A DNA stretch of 8,181 bases, taken from positions 1 to 8,181 of the forward strand of contig LIAL01000051.1 of NCBI GenBank assembly GCA_001437625.1, written 5' to 3'. The notes beneath the pieces were generated by a model. It had not been told where the DNA came from. It saw only the letters and a program-made list of their open reading frames with translations, and did no database searches. Every line of letters begins with the position of its first letter. Position 1 is the first letter of the stretch. The translations under genes and the position numbers were made by a program. This document shows positions 1 to 5,300 of this stretch, one piece after another. This stretch comes from Nitrosopumilus sp. BACL13 MAG-121220-bin23. Lineage in GTDB: Archaea > Thermoproteota > Nitrososphaeria > Nitrososphaerales > Nitrosopumilaceae.

Positions 1-1
1 G

Positions 2-316
2 CAAGGGGTTACTCTAAAAACAACTGCTCAACAAGCACCAAAACCAAAAGTTTCTCAACAAGCACCGCCACCACAAACCACTCAAAGTGATGGCGGTAAA
101 TCTAAACAAGATACGTTATCAGATTATGAATCTGATTATTTGAAAAGATTGGCACAACAAAAAATTGATGATGCAAAAGCCGCAGCCGAATCTGCAGTAG
201 CGGAAGCTCAAGCAAAAGTAACTATCAACAAGAAAGGTGGTGCATTACCAAAAGGATTTGAAGCGAAACCAGAACCAGTTAAATCTTCTAGAGGAACATT
301 ACCAAAAGGTTTCTAA
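2..316 (+). CDS. C-terminal part of an unrecognised protein with repeated LPKGF tail
   Basis: The frame is open from the window edge to TAA at 314-316, giving about 104 residues; the start lies upstream and is not visible. Three zones can be seen: a Gln/Pro/Ala/Lys-rich low-complexity linker (residues about 9-35), an Ala/Glu/Lys-rich segment likely to be a helix (about 40-75, with AAAESAVAEAQAKV), and a tail in which LPKGF occurs twice, at residues 82-86 and again as the last five residues (100-104). The composition is soluble, with no membrane segment, and codon use matches the neighbours. It resembles a flexible C-terminal tail of a larger protein. I do not recognise the family, and the LPKGF repeat could be a docking motif, which is inference only. 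The stop lies 9 bp from the converging peroxiredoxin stop, so the two genes are tail to tail. Confidence 0.75.
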   Translation, partial: QGVTLKTTAQQAPKPKVSQQAPPPQTTQSDGGKSKQDTLSDYESDYLKRLAQQKIDDAKAAAESAVAEAQAKVTINKKGGALPKGFEAKPEPVKSSRGTLPKGF

Positions 317-325
317 CCTTTTCTT

Positions 326-784
326 TTATTTTGTAAAATCTTCTAGTACTTGTTTTGCATGTCCTGCTGGTTTCACTTTAGGATATATTTTAAAAATTTT
401 TCCTTTCTCATTTACTAAAAATGAACTTCTAGTTACTCCCATGTATTCTCGTCCCATGAATTTTTTCATTCCCCAAACACCAAATGCATTTGATATTTCT
501 TTTTCTGTATCTGATAATAGGACATATTTGATTCCCATTTTAGTGCAGAATTTTTTATGTGAATCTACATCATCTGGGCTAATGCCAATAATTTCTATGT
601 TATTATCTTGAAATTTTTTATATTCTGTTGAAAACTCATCTGCTTGTGTTGAACATCCTGGTGTGAAATCTTTTGGATAAAAATAGATGACATGTTTTTT
701 TCCTTTGAAATCTGTTGATTTTACTTTATTTCCATTTGAATCGTTAACTGCAAATTTTGGAACTGTATCTCCTTCTTCAACCAT
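326..784 (-). CDS. bcp: Thiol peroxidase of the PrxQ/BCP peroxiredoxin family
   Basis: This 152-residue thioredoxin-fold peroxidase should reduce hydrogen peroxide and alkyl hydroperoxides in the cytoplasm, using thioredoxin-like donors; the length is typical of the family. The active-site loop YPKDFTPGC places the peroxidatic cysteine at C44 with T41 and P42, and the conserved arginine is R119 in GVTRSSFLV. The resolving cysteine usually found five residues after the first one is absent (D49). The only other cysteine is C80, in helix alpha-3. A 36-residue spacing between peroxidatic and resolving cysteines is known from the alpha-3 PrxQ subtype, so C44-C80 disulfide chemistry is likely. The ATG start at 784 agrees with a TATA-like box about 27 bp upstream. 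The gene is divergent from the aquaporin and convergent with the LPKGF gene. The family call is secure; the cysteine mechanism is inference. Confidence 0.95.
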   Translation of the reverse strand: MVEEGDTVPKFAVNDSNGNKVKSTDFKGKKHVIYFYPKDFTPGCSTQADEFSTEYKKFQDNNIEIIGISPDDVDSHKKFCTKMGIKYVLLSDTEKEISNAFGVWGMKKFMGREYMGVTRSSFLVNEKGKIFKIYPKVKPAGHAKQVLEDFTK

Positions 785-804
785 TACTGTTTTACATTGA
801 GATA

Positions 805-818
805 CATTAAAAAATATT
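805..818 (-). promoter_or_regulatory. TATA-like box for the peroxiredoxin gene
   Basis: On the minus strand this reads AATATTTTTTAATG, centred about 27 bp upstream of the ATG at 784. That spacing suits an archaeal TATA box driving a leaderless or nearly leaderless transcript. No experimental evidence. Confidence 0.5.
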
Positions 819-874
819 GTGCCTATTTTCTTTATTCTTCTATTTTATTTCCTGATCTAATCTCAATCCAATTG

Positions 875-882
875 TTTATATT
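875..882 (+). promoter_or_regulatory. TATA box that fixes the aquaporin start
   Basis: TTTATATT is centred about 26 bp upstream of the ATG at 905, the expected distance for a leaderless archaeal mRNA. It lies downstream of the ATG at 797, so it argues against the longer reading that starts there. Confidence 0.6.
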
Positions 883-904
883 GAAATCTCTGACGGATTG
901 CTTT

Positions 905-1621
905 ATGGTTAATACTAGAGCATGGCTTGCTGAAGCAATTGCAACATTTGCACTAGTATTCTTTGGTCCATTATCTGTAATTCTAGCAGTTGTTGTTTTC
1001 GGTGATGGAACATTATCTACAGAAGCAATAATTATGATATCTTTGGGTCACGGTGGTGCAATTGCATTAATGGTATATGCATTTGGTCATGTTTCAGGGG
1101 CTCACATTAATCCTGCAGTAACAATTCCTATGATGATTACCAAAAGAATTGGTGTTAAAGATGGAATTGGATATATTCTATTTCAAATAATTGGTGCAGT
1201 TATTGCAACTGCAACATTAGCTGTATTATTCCCAGAAATTGGAAAACAAGTTCTCTGGGGTGCTCACGGTGGACCTAGCGATATATTGGGTGGAAGTGTC
1301 ATATCTGCTGTAGTCTTAGAAATAATTTTCACATTCTTCTTAGTAACTGTAATCTTTATGACTGCTGTACACAAAAAAGCACCAAAGAGTGTTTACGGTG
1401 CAGCAATCGGTGGTATGGTTTTCTTGTTACACTTAATCGGAGTACCGTTAACTGGTGCATCTATGAACCCTGCAAGATCATTCTCTCCTGCATTAATTTC
1501 AGGTGATGCTGGTTTGTGGGAAGTCCAATGGATATATTGGATTGGTCCAATTATCGGTGGTATTATCGCAGGTGTTCTAATGACTTACATCTACGTAAAT
1601 AAATCTGAAAAAGAAGAATAA
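905..1621 (+). CDS. Aquaporin/MIP-family channel with TIP-like selectivity filter
   Basis: The product is a 238-residue integral membrane channel with the MIP hourglass fold: six hydrophobic spans and two half-helices carrying the NPA boxes, HINPAVT (N69-A71) and MNPARS (N188-A190). The frame is open from an ATG at 797, but the 36 extra residues are not family-like and the TATA box at 875-882 sits inside them, so 905 is chosen. Aligned by eye to E. coli AqpZ by distance from the NPA asparagines, the aromatic/arginine constriction is H49 (TM2), H176 (TM5), A185 and R191. AqpZ and AQP1 have Phe at the first site, while plant tonoplast TIPs have His there. Membership in the family is certain. 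Transport of water, ammonia or another small neutral solute cannot be decided from sequence. The C-terminus is short and charged (NKSEKEE). The gene appears monocistronic, followed by a T run at 1622. Confidence 0.95.
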   Translation: MVNTRAWLAEAIATFALVFFGPLSVILAVVVFGDGTLSTEAIIMISLGHGGAIALMVYAFGHVSGAHINPAVTIPMMITKRIGVKDGIGYILFQIIGAVIATATLAVLFPEIGKQVLWGAHGGPSDILGGSVISAVVLEIIFTFFLVTVIFMTAVHKKAPKSVYGAAIGGMVFLLHLIGVPLTGASMNPARSFSPALISGDAGLWEVQWIYWIGPIIGGIIAGVLMTYIYVNKSEKEE

Positions 1622-1627
1622 TTTTTT
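1622..1627 (+). terminator. T-run terminator after the aquaporin gene
   Basis: Six T residues directly follow the TAA stop. Archaeal RNA polymerases commonly terminate on short oligo-T tracts without a hairpin. A TATA-like element for the next gene follows at 1639. Confidence 0.4.
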
Positions 1628-1638
1628 AAATACCAACA

Positions 1639-1648
1639 TTTTTAAAAA
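1639..1648 (+). promoter_or_regulatory. TATA-like box for the 1670-2909 gene pair
   Basis: TTTTTAAAAA is centred about 26 bp before the ATG at 1670. The surrounding sequence is very AT-rich, so the exact element is uncertain; the spacing is the main support. Confidence 0.4.
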
Positions 1649-1669
1649 TTTAAAATACTTATTTTCATT

Positions 1670-2095
1670 ATGTCTTTGCCAAATGATTTACTTGAATTAT
1701 TTACTTCTGAATATAATAAATTAGAAAATTTAGTTAATGGCCTGAATTTTGATATTGAATTATCTGTAAATCAAATTGTTGAGATTTATTATCAAATCAC
1801 AAATGTCTCTTCAATGATTATGGTTGTAAAACCACAACTTGATCAAAATAATGACAAAATCCTTTACGTTGAAAAATTTATTTCTGAAAAATTTAATTCT
1901 ACTATTCATCCAAAAATAATGGAACATATTGCAAATTCAATATCTAGTATTACTAGTAATTTACAATCCATTAATTCTGAGCAAAAATCTAAAGAAACTA
2001 TTGAAAATGAGGCTAAATTATATGAAAAATTACGTGAAATAATGAGCACTAGAGAATTTGTACAACAATATGATACAGGTTTATGTCATGATTGA
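1670..2095 (+). CDS. Helical protein of unknown function, partner of the methyltransferase-like gene
   Basis: This 141-residue protein is acidic to neutral and appears mostly alpha-helical. Its C-terminal third (about residues 105-132) is rich in Glu, Lys and Gln and could form a coiled coil. I see no membrane segment, no metal-binding cluster (a single Cys, C139) and no motif that I recognise. The ATG at 1670 sits about 26 bp after a TATA-like tract, fitting a leaderless start. The last codons overlap the start of the next gene by 8 bp, so the two proteins are probably translated together and may form a complex; that is inference from gene order. Codon use is like the neighbours. A partner or regulatory subunit of the downstream methyltransferase-like protein is the simplest guess, but nothing in the sequence proves it. 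Confidence 0.8.
   Translation: MSLPNDLLELFTSEYNKLENLVNGLNFDIELSVNQIVEIYYQITNVSSMIMVVKPQLDQNNDKILYVEKFISEKFNSTIHPKIMEHIANSISSITSNLQSINSEQKSKETIENEAKLYEKLREIMSTREFVQQYDTGLCHD
2077..2080 (+). promoter_or_regulatory. Shine-Dalgarno site (AGGT) for internal translation start
   Basis: AGGT lies 7 nt upstream of the ATG at 2088, inside the previous reading frame. It complements the archaeal anti-SD sequence and supports a start at 2088 rather than at the upstream in-frame ATGs at 2058 or 2070. Inside operons, archaeal genes usually rely on such sites, unlike leaderless first genes. Confidence 0.45.
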
Positions 2096-2909
2096 AAAAC
2101 TTGCTGAAAATCTGGTAAATCTAAAAAAAGAATTTGCATTAAATTATGATGGGAGTAGTCAGATTCAAGAAATAATCCCAATTTCAAAATCTGAATCATT
2201 CCCAATTGATCAAGATAAATTAAATATACTTCATGAGTTTGCAACTAAAAATCCTATTTACTACAATTCATTTGAAAAAATAATTAATGATATTACTTGC
2301 ATTGTTTATGAAGGTGATATTAACAAATATTGGCTAAACAGTATTCAACATAATTCAAGCCATGCTCCATTTTCACCTACATGGATTATGTCTGGATATA
2401 TTCTGTCACTATTTGCAAAAGAAAATGGATATTCTGAAATTATTGATATTGGTTCTGGGGATGGACGTATTGCATATTGCGGTAAGATGCTTGGCATGGA
2501 ATCGTATAGTATTGAACTTGATAACCTGTTGGTTGAACTTCAAAAATCATTAACAGACAATATCAATTTTAATCCCAACTGTTCTGATGCAGTACAGTTT
2601 GATTACTCTTCATTGAATTTAACAAAACCGTTGTTCTTCATCGGTGGGCTTGCTCAAATGGGTGGATTGGAGTTGGCAACAGGCGTATTGAATAAAATCA
2701 AATCTAATTTTAATTTATGGGACAATGCTGGATGGAGTTTTGCTGGAACTTTATCAAAAAAATACCCTGCAGATTCAAAAAACAAGGCTGGATGGGGTAG
2801 TTTTATTGAAAATAATCTTCTTCAATTCATTCAAAATATCTCGTTACCAACTGCTTGGTCATTTCATGAATCTGATGAAACACAATATATTTTTGCAAAA
2901 TCACTCTGA
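2088..2909 (+). CDS. Class I SAM-dependent methyltransferase-like protein
   Basis: The protein has 273 residues from the ATG at 2088. A Rossmann-type SAM-binding motif I is clear at residues 118-127 (IIDIGSGDGR). About 16 residues later comes an acidic strand end, E143-D145 in SIELD, matching the residue that binds the ribose hydroxyls. The first 100 residues form an N-terminal domain with no motif I recognise, ending in SHAPFSPTWI. The C-terminal part (FFIGGLAQMGGLEL, about 183-196) is unlike standard post-motif signatures, so the substrate is unknown; protein, RNA or small molecules are all possible. It overlaps the upstream helical gene by 8 bp, so the two are co-translated. The start was chosen for the SD site and overlap; 10 extra residues would be added if 2058 were used. 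Fold call good, substrate unknown. Confidence 0.8.
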   Translation: MIEKLAENLVNLKKEFALNYDGSSQIQEIIPISKSESFPIDQDKLNILHEFATKNPIYYNSFEKIINDITCIVYEGDINKYWLNSIQHNSSHAPFSPTWIMSGYILSLFAKENGYSEIIDIGSGDGRIAYCGKMLGMESYSIELDNLLVELQKSLTDNINFNPNCSDAVQFDYSSLNLTKPLFFIGGLAQMGGLELATGVLNKIKSNFNLWDNAGWSFAGTLSKKYPADSKNKAGWGSFIENNLLQFIQNISLPTAWSFHESDETQYIFAKSL

Positions 2910-2951
2910 GTAATAGCAATCCAAATTAAGTGTAAATTTTAAAATATTCTT

Positions 2952-3026
2952 GGACACGTGGCTCAGCTTGGATAGAGCAAGCGCTTGCGGAGTGCTAGGT
3001 CGTCGGTTCAAATCCGATCGTGCCCG
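2952..3026 (+). tRNA. tRNA-Arg(GCG): tRNA-Arg (anticodon GCG), no intron, A3-C70 mismatch
   Basis: A full 75-nt cloverleaf can be drawn. The acceptor stem is 2952-2958 with 3019-3025, the D stem GCTC/GAGC, the anticodon stem AGCGC/GTGCT around loop TTGCGGA, then a five-base variable loop and a T stem GTCGG/CCGAT around TTCAAAT. The anticodon GCG reads CGC and, by wobble, CGU arginine codons. The discriminator base is G at 3026 and no CCA is encoded, so it must be added after transcription. There is no intron in the anticodon loop. One acceptor pair is wrong: A at position 3 (2954) faces C at position 70 (3023), where a G would make a perfect stem. Upstream TATA assignment is unclear in the AT-rich 2922-2950 stretch. 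A T-rich terminator follows. Confidence 0.96.
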
Positions 3027-3027
3027 C

Positions 3028-3053
3028 TTATTATTTTATTTTAGTAATAAAAT
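3028..3053 (+). terminator. T-rich terminator with small hairpin after tRNA-Arg
   Basis: TTATTATTTTATTTT begins two bases after the discriminator, the usual archaeal oligo-T stop signal. It merges into a weak AT hairpin (ATTTTA at 3038-3043 pairing with TAAAAT at 3048-3053). Confidence 0.5.
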
Positions 3054-3069
3054 GAAATTTTATTCATTC

Positions 3070-3080
3070 TTAAATAATAT
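3070..3080 (+). promoter_or_regulatory. TATA box for the CBS-domain gene
   Basis: TTAAATAATAT is centred about 23 bp before the ATG at 3098 and only about 11 bp before the alternative TTG at 3086. It therefore supports the ATG as the start of a leaderless message. Confidence 0.5.
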
Positions 3081-3097
3081 CTTAATTGATAATTGTA

Positions 3098-3496
3098 ATG
3101 AGCCGTCATGATTTTACAAATTCTTCAATTCTAGTCAAAGATATTATGACTAAAGCGCTAATTTCTGTCAATATTGAAACTACTGTATTTCAAGTAGCAA
3201 AGATGATGGAACAAGGCGGAATTGGTGCAGTTCTTGTAAAGACAGATGATCACATTATTGGTATCATAACTGATAGAGATTATGCCACAAAAATTGTATC
3301 TCATAACCTTCCATCTGATACTCCTGTCGAAAAAATAATGTCTTCCCCCATAATCACAATTAATTTTGATGAATCTATTTCTGCTGCAGCACAAAGAATG
3401 ACTAGTAAAAAAATTAGAAAACTTGGAGTAACTGATAATGGAAAAATAATTGGACTAATTACTTCTACTGATTTAGTTACTCAACTTGCTAAATAA
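3098..3496 (+). CDS. Two-CBS-domain (Bateman module) protein
   Basis: The product is a 132-residue stand-alone CBS pair, a cytoplasmic module that usually binds adenosine nucleotides (AMP, ATP, SAM) or, less often, NAD and regulates a partner protein or channel. CBS1 covers about residues 11-67, starting with VKDIMTKALISV and closing with GIITDRDYATKIV. CBS2 covers about 76-131, starting VEKIMSSPIITI and closing with GLITSTDLVTQL. Each domain ends in the G-(I/L)-I-T-x-x-D pattern that contacts the ligand phosphate or ribose. No catalytic domain is attached. The open frame begins at a TTG at 3086, but the ATG at 3098 fits the TATA spacing. Its stop codon directly abuts the stop of the convergent membrane gene. 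Neighbours give no clear target; the ligand is unknown. Confidence 0.93.
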   Translation: MSRHDFTNSSILVKDIMTKALISVNIETTVFQVAKMMEQGGIGAVLVKTDDHIIGIITDRDYATKIVSHNLPSDTPVEKIMSSPIITINFDESISAAAQRMTSKKIRKLGVTDNGKIIGLITSTDLVTQLAK

Positions 3497-3928
3497 TTAG
3501 AATGTTTTTGTTTTTCTAAGAAATATTGTCACTGATACCATATAACATGCAGTTGCAATAACTTCAGAAATTATTGATGCAAGGTATGGTTCAATACCAA
3601 TTTCTAAAAAGTAATACAAACTTGGCCATCTAATCCCTAAATATATTATCTCTCCAACTCCAAATGATGAGATTAATTTTAGTAATTCTTTTTTAATTAG
3701 TTTTGATTCCATAATTTTGTATCTTTCTCTATTGTCTATGTAAAACAAACTTGAAAATAATCCAAAGTAAATCACATATCCAATAATTATTGTTATGGTT
3801 GTAGTCTGATAACTATCATAATTTACTAATAATTGAGCAGCTACTGCAGATAATGATGCTGATGCAATAAAGCAAATTATAAAATTTCTATTAATTTGTA
3901 GTAATTCCCTATTTACTTTTAATTTCAT
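3497..3928 (-). CDS. Small four-TM membrane protein, weakly GtrA-like
   Basis: This 143-residue integral membrane protein has four hydrophobic spans at about residues 15-36, 44-64, 85-110 and 113-136. They form two hairpins separated by a charged loop (DNRERYKIMESKLIKKE, 65-81). Each hairpin ends in a positively charged turn (IDNRERYK and FLRKTKTF), giving a faint internal duplication. The second hairpin, with EPYLASIISEVIATACYMVSV and a terminal basic-aromatic tail, recalls GtrA/DPMS-flippase-like proteins, which move polyprenyl-linked sugars, but the match is too weak to name it. The gene lies 7 bp downstream of the 53-residue zinc-finger gene on the same strand, so the two are almost certainly co-transcribed. 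No clear Shine-Dalgarno precedes the ATG. The stop abuts the CBS-gene stop. Confidence 0.8.
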   Translation of the reverse strand: MKLKVNRELLQINRNFIICFIASASLSAVAAQLLVNYDSYQTTTITIIIGYVIYFGLFSSLFYIDNRERYKIMESKLIKKELLKLISSFGVGEIIYLGIRWPSLYYFLEIGIEPYLASIISEVIATACYMVSVTIFLRKTKTF

Positions 3929-3935
3929 AATTCTT

Positions 3936-4097
3936 TTAACAAGTTGGACAACTCTTTCCTGAATCTTTTTTAGATTTACCGTGAGCTTTTTGCATGTGTC
4001 TCATCAATCTTTCTGTAGCCGTAAAATCCATTCCACACATTTGACATTCTGTGCCTGTGATGAGTATTCCTTTATCTTTATTTCCAAAAAGTCCCAT
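3936..4097 (-). CDS. 53-residue C2H2 zinc-finger microprotein
   Basis: The frame runs from ATG at 4097 to TAA at 3936. It contains a classic C2H2 finger: C18 and C21 (CQMC), a 12-residue spacer with F25 and L31 in the usual hydrophobic places, then H34 and H39, that is C-x2-C-x12-H-x4-H. A second CxxC (C50, C53) forms the extreme C-terminus behind a Lys/Ser-rich linker. The protein is basic and probably binds nucleic acid or another protein in the cytoplasm; small single-finger proteins of this kind are known in archaea. A TATA-like box about 26 bp upstream supports the start. It is the first gene of a two-gene unit with the four-TM protein 7 bp downstream, so it could regulate or partner that protein. 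The target is unknown. Confidence 0.85.
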   Translation of the reverse strand: MGLFGNKDKGILITGTECQMCGMDFTATERLMRHMQKAHGKSKKDSGKSCPTC

Positions 4098-4118
4098 AAA
4101 TTGAGATTTTTAATATTG

Positions 4119-4126
4119 ATTAAAAA
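4119..4126 (-). promoter_or_regulatory. TATA-like box for the zinc-finger/membrane-protein unit
   Basis: On the minus strand this reads TTTTTAAT, centred about 26 bp upstream of the ATG at 4097. It fits a leaderless transcript for the zinc-finger gene. Confidence 0.5.
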
Positions 4127-4209
4127 CGTTTTTCATTGATTATACTATCTTTTAGAAAGTGATATTTTTTAGGTAAACCTTATTGCTGTCTTCGTTAATG
4201 TAGATTAAC

Positions 4210-4311
4210 TTGGATTGTTTACATTGTAATGGAAAAGGAAAATTCACAAATGAATTTGGTATTGTGGAAAAATGCACTTTTTGTAAAAGTCATGATTTAT
4301 CTTTTGAATAG
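4210..4311 (+). CDS. 33-residue double-CxxC microprotein (TTG start) or relic
   Basis: The frame encodes a short peptide with CLHCNGKGKF at residues 3-12 and CTFC at 22-25, ending in TAG at 4309-4311. The C-x2-C-x-G-K-G pattern followed 16 residues later by a second CxxC resembles one zinc-binding unit of the DnaJ central domain or a zinc ribbon, so a structural zinc site is likely. An in-frame TAG lies only two codons before the TTG at 4210, so the start must be this TTG (or a nearby non-standard codon). A TATA box is not convincing: the -26 region reads CCTTATTG. The gene stands alone upstream of tag on the same strand. The conserved-looking cysteine spacing argues for a real gene, but the poor promoter and start leave open a decayed remnant. 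Confidence 0.5.
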   Translation: MDCLHCNGKGKFTNEFGIVEKCTFCKSHDLSFE

Positions 4312-4351
4312 ATAATTTTATCTAAATATGTGTGTACAAAACAAATAAAAT

Positions 4352-4364
4352 AAATAAATTTTAA
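4352..4364 (+). promoter_or_regulatory. TATA-like box for tag
   Basis: AAATAAATTTTAA is centred about 25 bp before the ATG at 4383. The tract is AT-rich over 60 bp, so the exact element is uncertain. Confidence 0.4.
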
Positions 4365-4382
4365 TTAATCTAGATTCTAATT

Positions 4383-4937
4383 ATGAAAAAAAGATGTGAA
4401 TGGGCAAAAGATGAGCCAAATACTACTTACCATGATAACGAATGGGGTGTACCGCTACATAATGATGTGGCATTATTTGAATTTCTAATTTTAGAAGGTG
4501 CACAAGCTGGATTATCTTGGAGTGCCATTCTTAATCGTAGAAATGGATATCGTATTGCATTTTCTAATTTTGATGTAGTTGCAGTTTCAAAATATACTCA
4601 AACTGATGTTAAAAAATTAGTAGAAAATAAAGATATTATTCGAAATAAACTTAAAATTAATTCTGCAATTAATAATGCAAAACAGTTTATTAAAATTCAA
4701 AAAGAATTTGGATCTTTTGATGAATATCTATGGGGTTTTGTAAATCATAAACCTATTAAAAATAAATTTAAAAAACACTCTGACTTACCTCCTTACACCA
4801 TAATATCCGAAAAATTAAGTCAGGATCTTAAAAAACATGGATTTACTTTTGTTGGACCCATAATTTGCTATGCATTGATGCAAGCAGTGGGGATGGTAGA
4901 TGATCATACGTCTGATTGTTTTAAATATTCAAAATAA
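4383..4937 (+). CDS. tag: DNA-3-methyladenine glycosylase I
   Basis: The 184-residue protein matches the TagA family along its whole length. It removes 3-methyladenine from alkylated DNA as the first step of base-excision repair, in the cytoplasm on the nucleoid. Hallmarks seen: RCEWAKD at the N-terminus, YHDNEWGVP at 16-24, the catalytic glutamate E38 in LEGAQAGLSW, the FVNHKP loop near 129-134, GFTFVGPIICYALMQAVG near 154-171, and DDHTSDC near the C-terminus. The structural zinc site known from E. coli Tag (Cys, His, His, Cys) is complete here as C5, H17, H175 and C179. The ATG start gives the standard short N-terminus. It appears to be transcribed alone from the TATA-like tract upstream. 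No truncation or missing key residue was found. Confidence 0.97.
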   Translation: MKKRCEWAKDEPNTTYHDNEWGVPLHNDVALFEFLILEGAQAGLSWSAILNRRNGYRIAFSNFDVVAVSKYTQTDVKKLVENKDIIRNKLKINSAINNAKQFIKIQKEFGSFDEYLWGFVNHKPIKNKFKKHSDLPPYTIISEKLSQDLKKHGFTFVGPIICYALMQAVGMVDDHTSDCFKYSK

Positions 4938-4961
4938 ATCCTCATTGATATTTTCTTAAAG

Positions 4962-4970
4962 TTTAATAAT
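4962..4970 (+). promoter_or_regulatory. TATA box for the small alpha/beta protein gene
   Basis: TTTAATAAT is centred about 25 bp upstream of the ATG at 4991, the expected spacing for a leaderless transcript. Confidence 0.5.
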
Positions 4971-4990
4971 ATTATATTCTAAATTGTTGT

Positions 4991-5296
4991 ATGCTTTTTG
5001 GAGTTTTTGCAGTACACAGTCCTGAATCTTGCCCTCTAAATAACAAAAAGAGCAAAAGTATTTTTCTACAGATTGAAGCTAAAATGAAAAAAAGTATCAA
5101 AAAACACAACATAACCAAAATAATTGCATTTTACATGTCTGTTTTAGAACATGAATGGATAATCATACTTGATGCCAAGAGTGCACATGATATTGAAACA
5201 ATGTGCGTAGATGTGGGAATATCTGCTACTAGCACTGTGAAAATTGTACCATTAAATGAATTTTCAAATGTTATAAAAAAAATAAGAGAATCTTAA
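4991..5296 (+). CDS. Small single-domain alpha/beta protein (DUF3303-like)
   Basis: This 101-residue soluble protein begins with a short strand followed by HSPESCPLNN (residues 9-18). It then alternates helix and strand: a Lys-rich helix, an IIAFYMSVLEHEWIIIL strand-turn-strand, a helix with SAHDIETMC, and a last strand TVKIVPL. This beta-alpha-beta pattern and the H-x-P-x-x-C-P start resemble dimeric ferredoxin-fold proteins such as DUF3303/YCII-like families, for which no enzymatic role is settled. Cysteines C14 and C72 could be functional. The start is supported by a TATA box about 25 bp upstream. The gene converges on the carbonic-anhydrase-like relic, whose stop is 4 bp away. The fold guess comes from the secondary-structure pattern, and the function is unknown. 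Confidence 0.8.
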   Translation: MLFGVFAVHSPESCPLNNKKSKSIFLQIEAKMKKSIKKHNITKIIAFYMSVLEHEWIIILDAKSAHDIETMCVDVGISATSTVKIVPLNEFSNVIKKIRES

Positions 5297-5300
5297 TATT

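Noticed and set aside
237..611. 124-codon plus-strand frame
   Set aside because: It overlaps the end of the LPKGF gene and most of the peroxiredoxin gene on the other strand; it is a shadow with no protein-like features.
797..904. Longer N-terminus for the aquaporin from ATG 797
   Set aside because: The 36 extra residues are not family-like and the TATA box at 875-882 lies inside them; the typical MIP start is at 905.
2058..2087. Upstream ATGs for the methyltransferase-like gene
   Set aside because: The ATG at 2088 has a Shine-Dalgarno site 7 nt upstream and gives the shorter overlap usual for coupled genes.
2952..3026. Intron or pseudogene status for the tRNA
   Set aside because: The anticodon loop is a normal seven bases and every stem except the A3-C70 pair forms, so a functional intronless tRNA is more likely.
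3086..3097. TTG start for the CBS protein
   Set aside because: It is too close to the TATA box (about 11 bp), while the ATG at 3098 has proper spacing.
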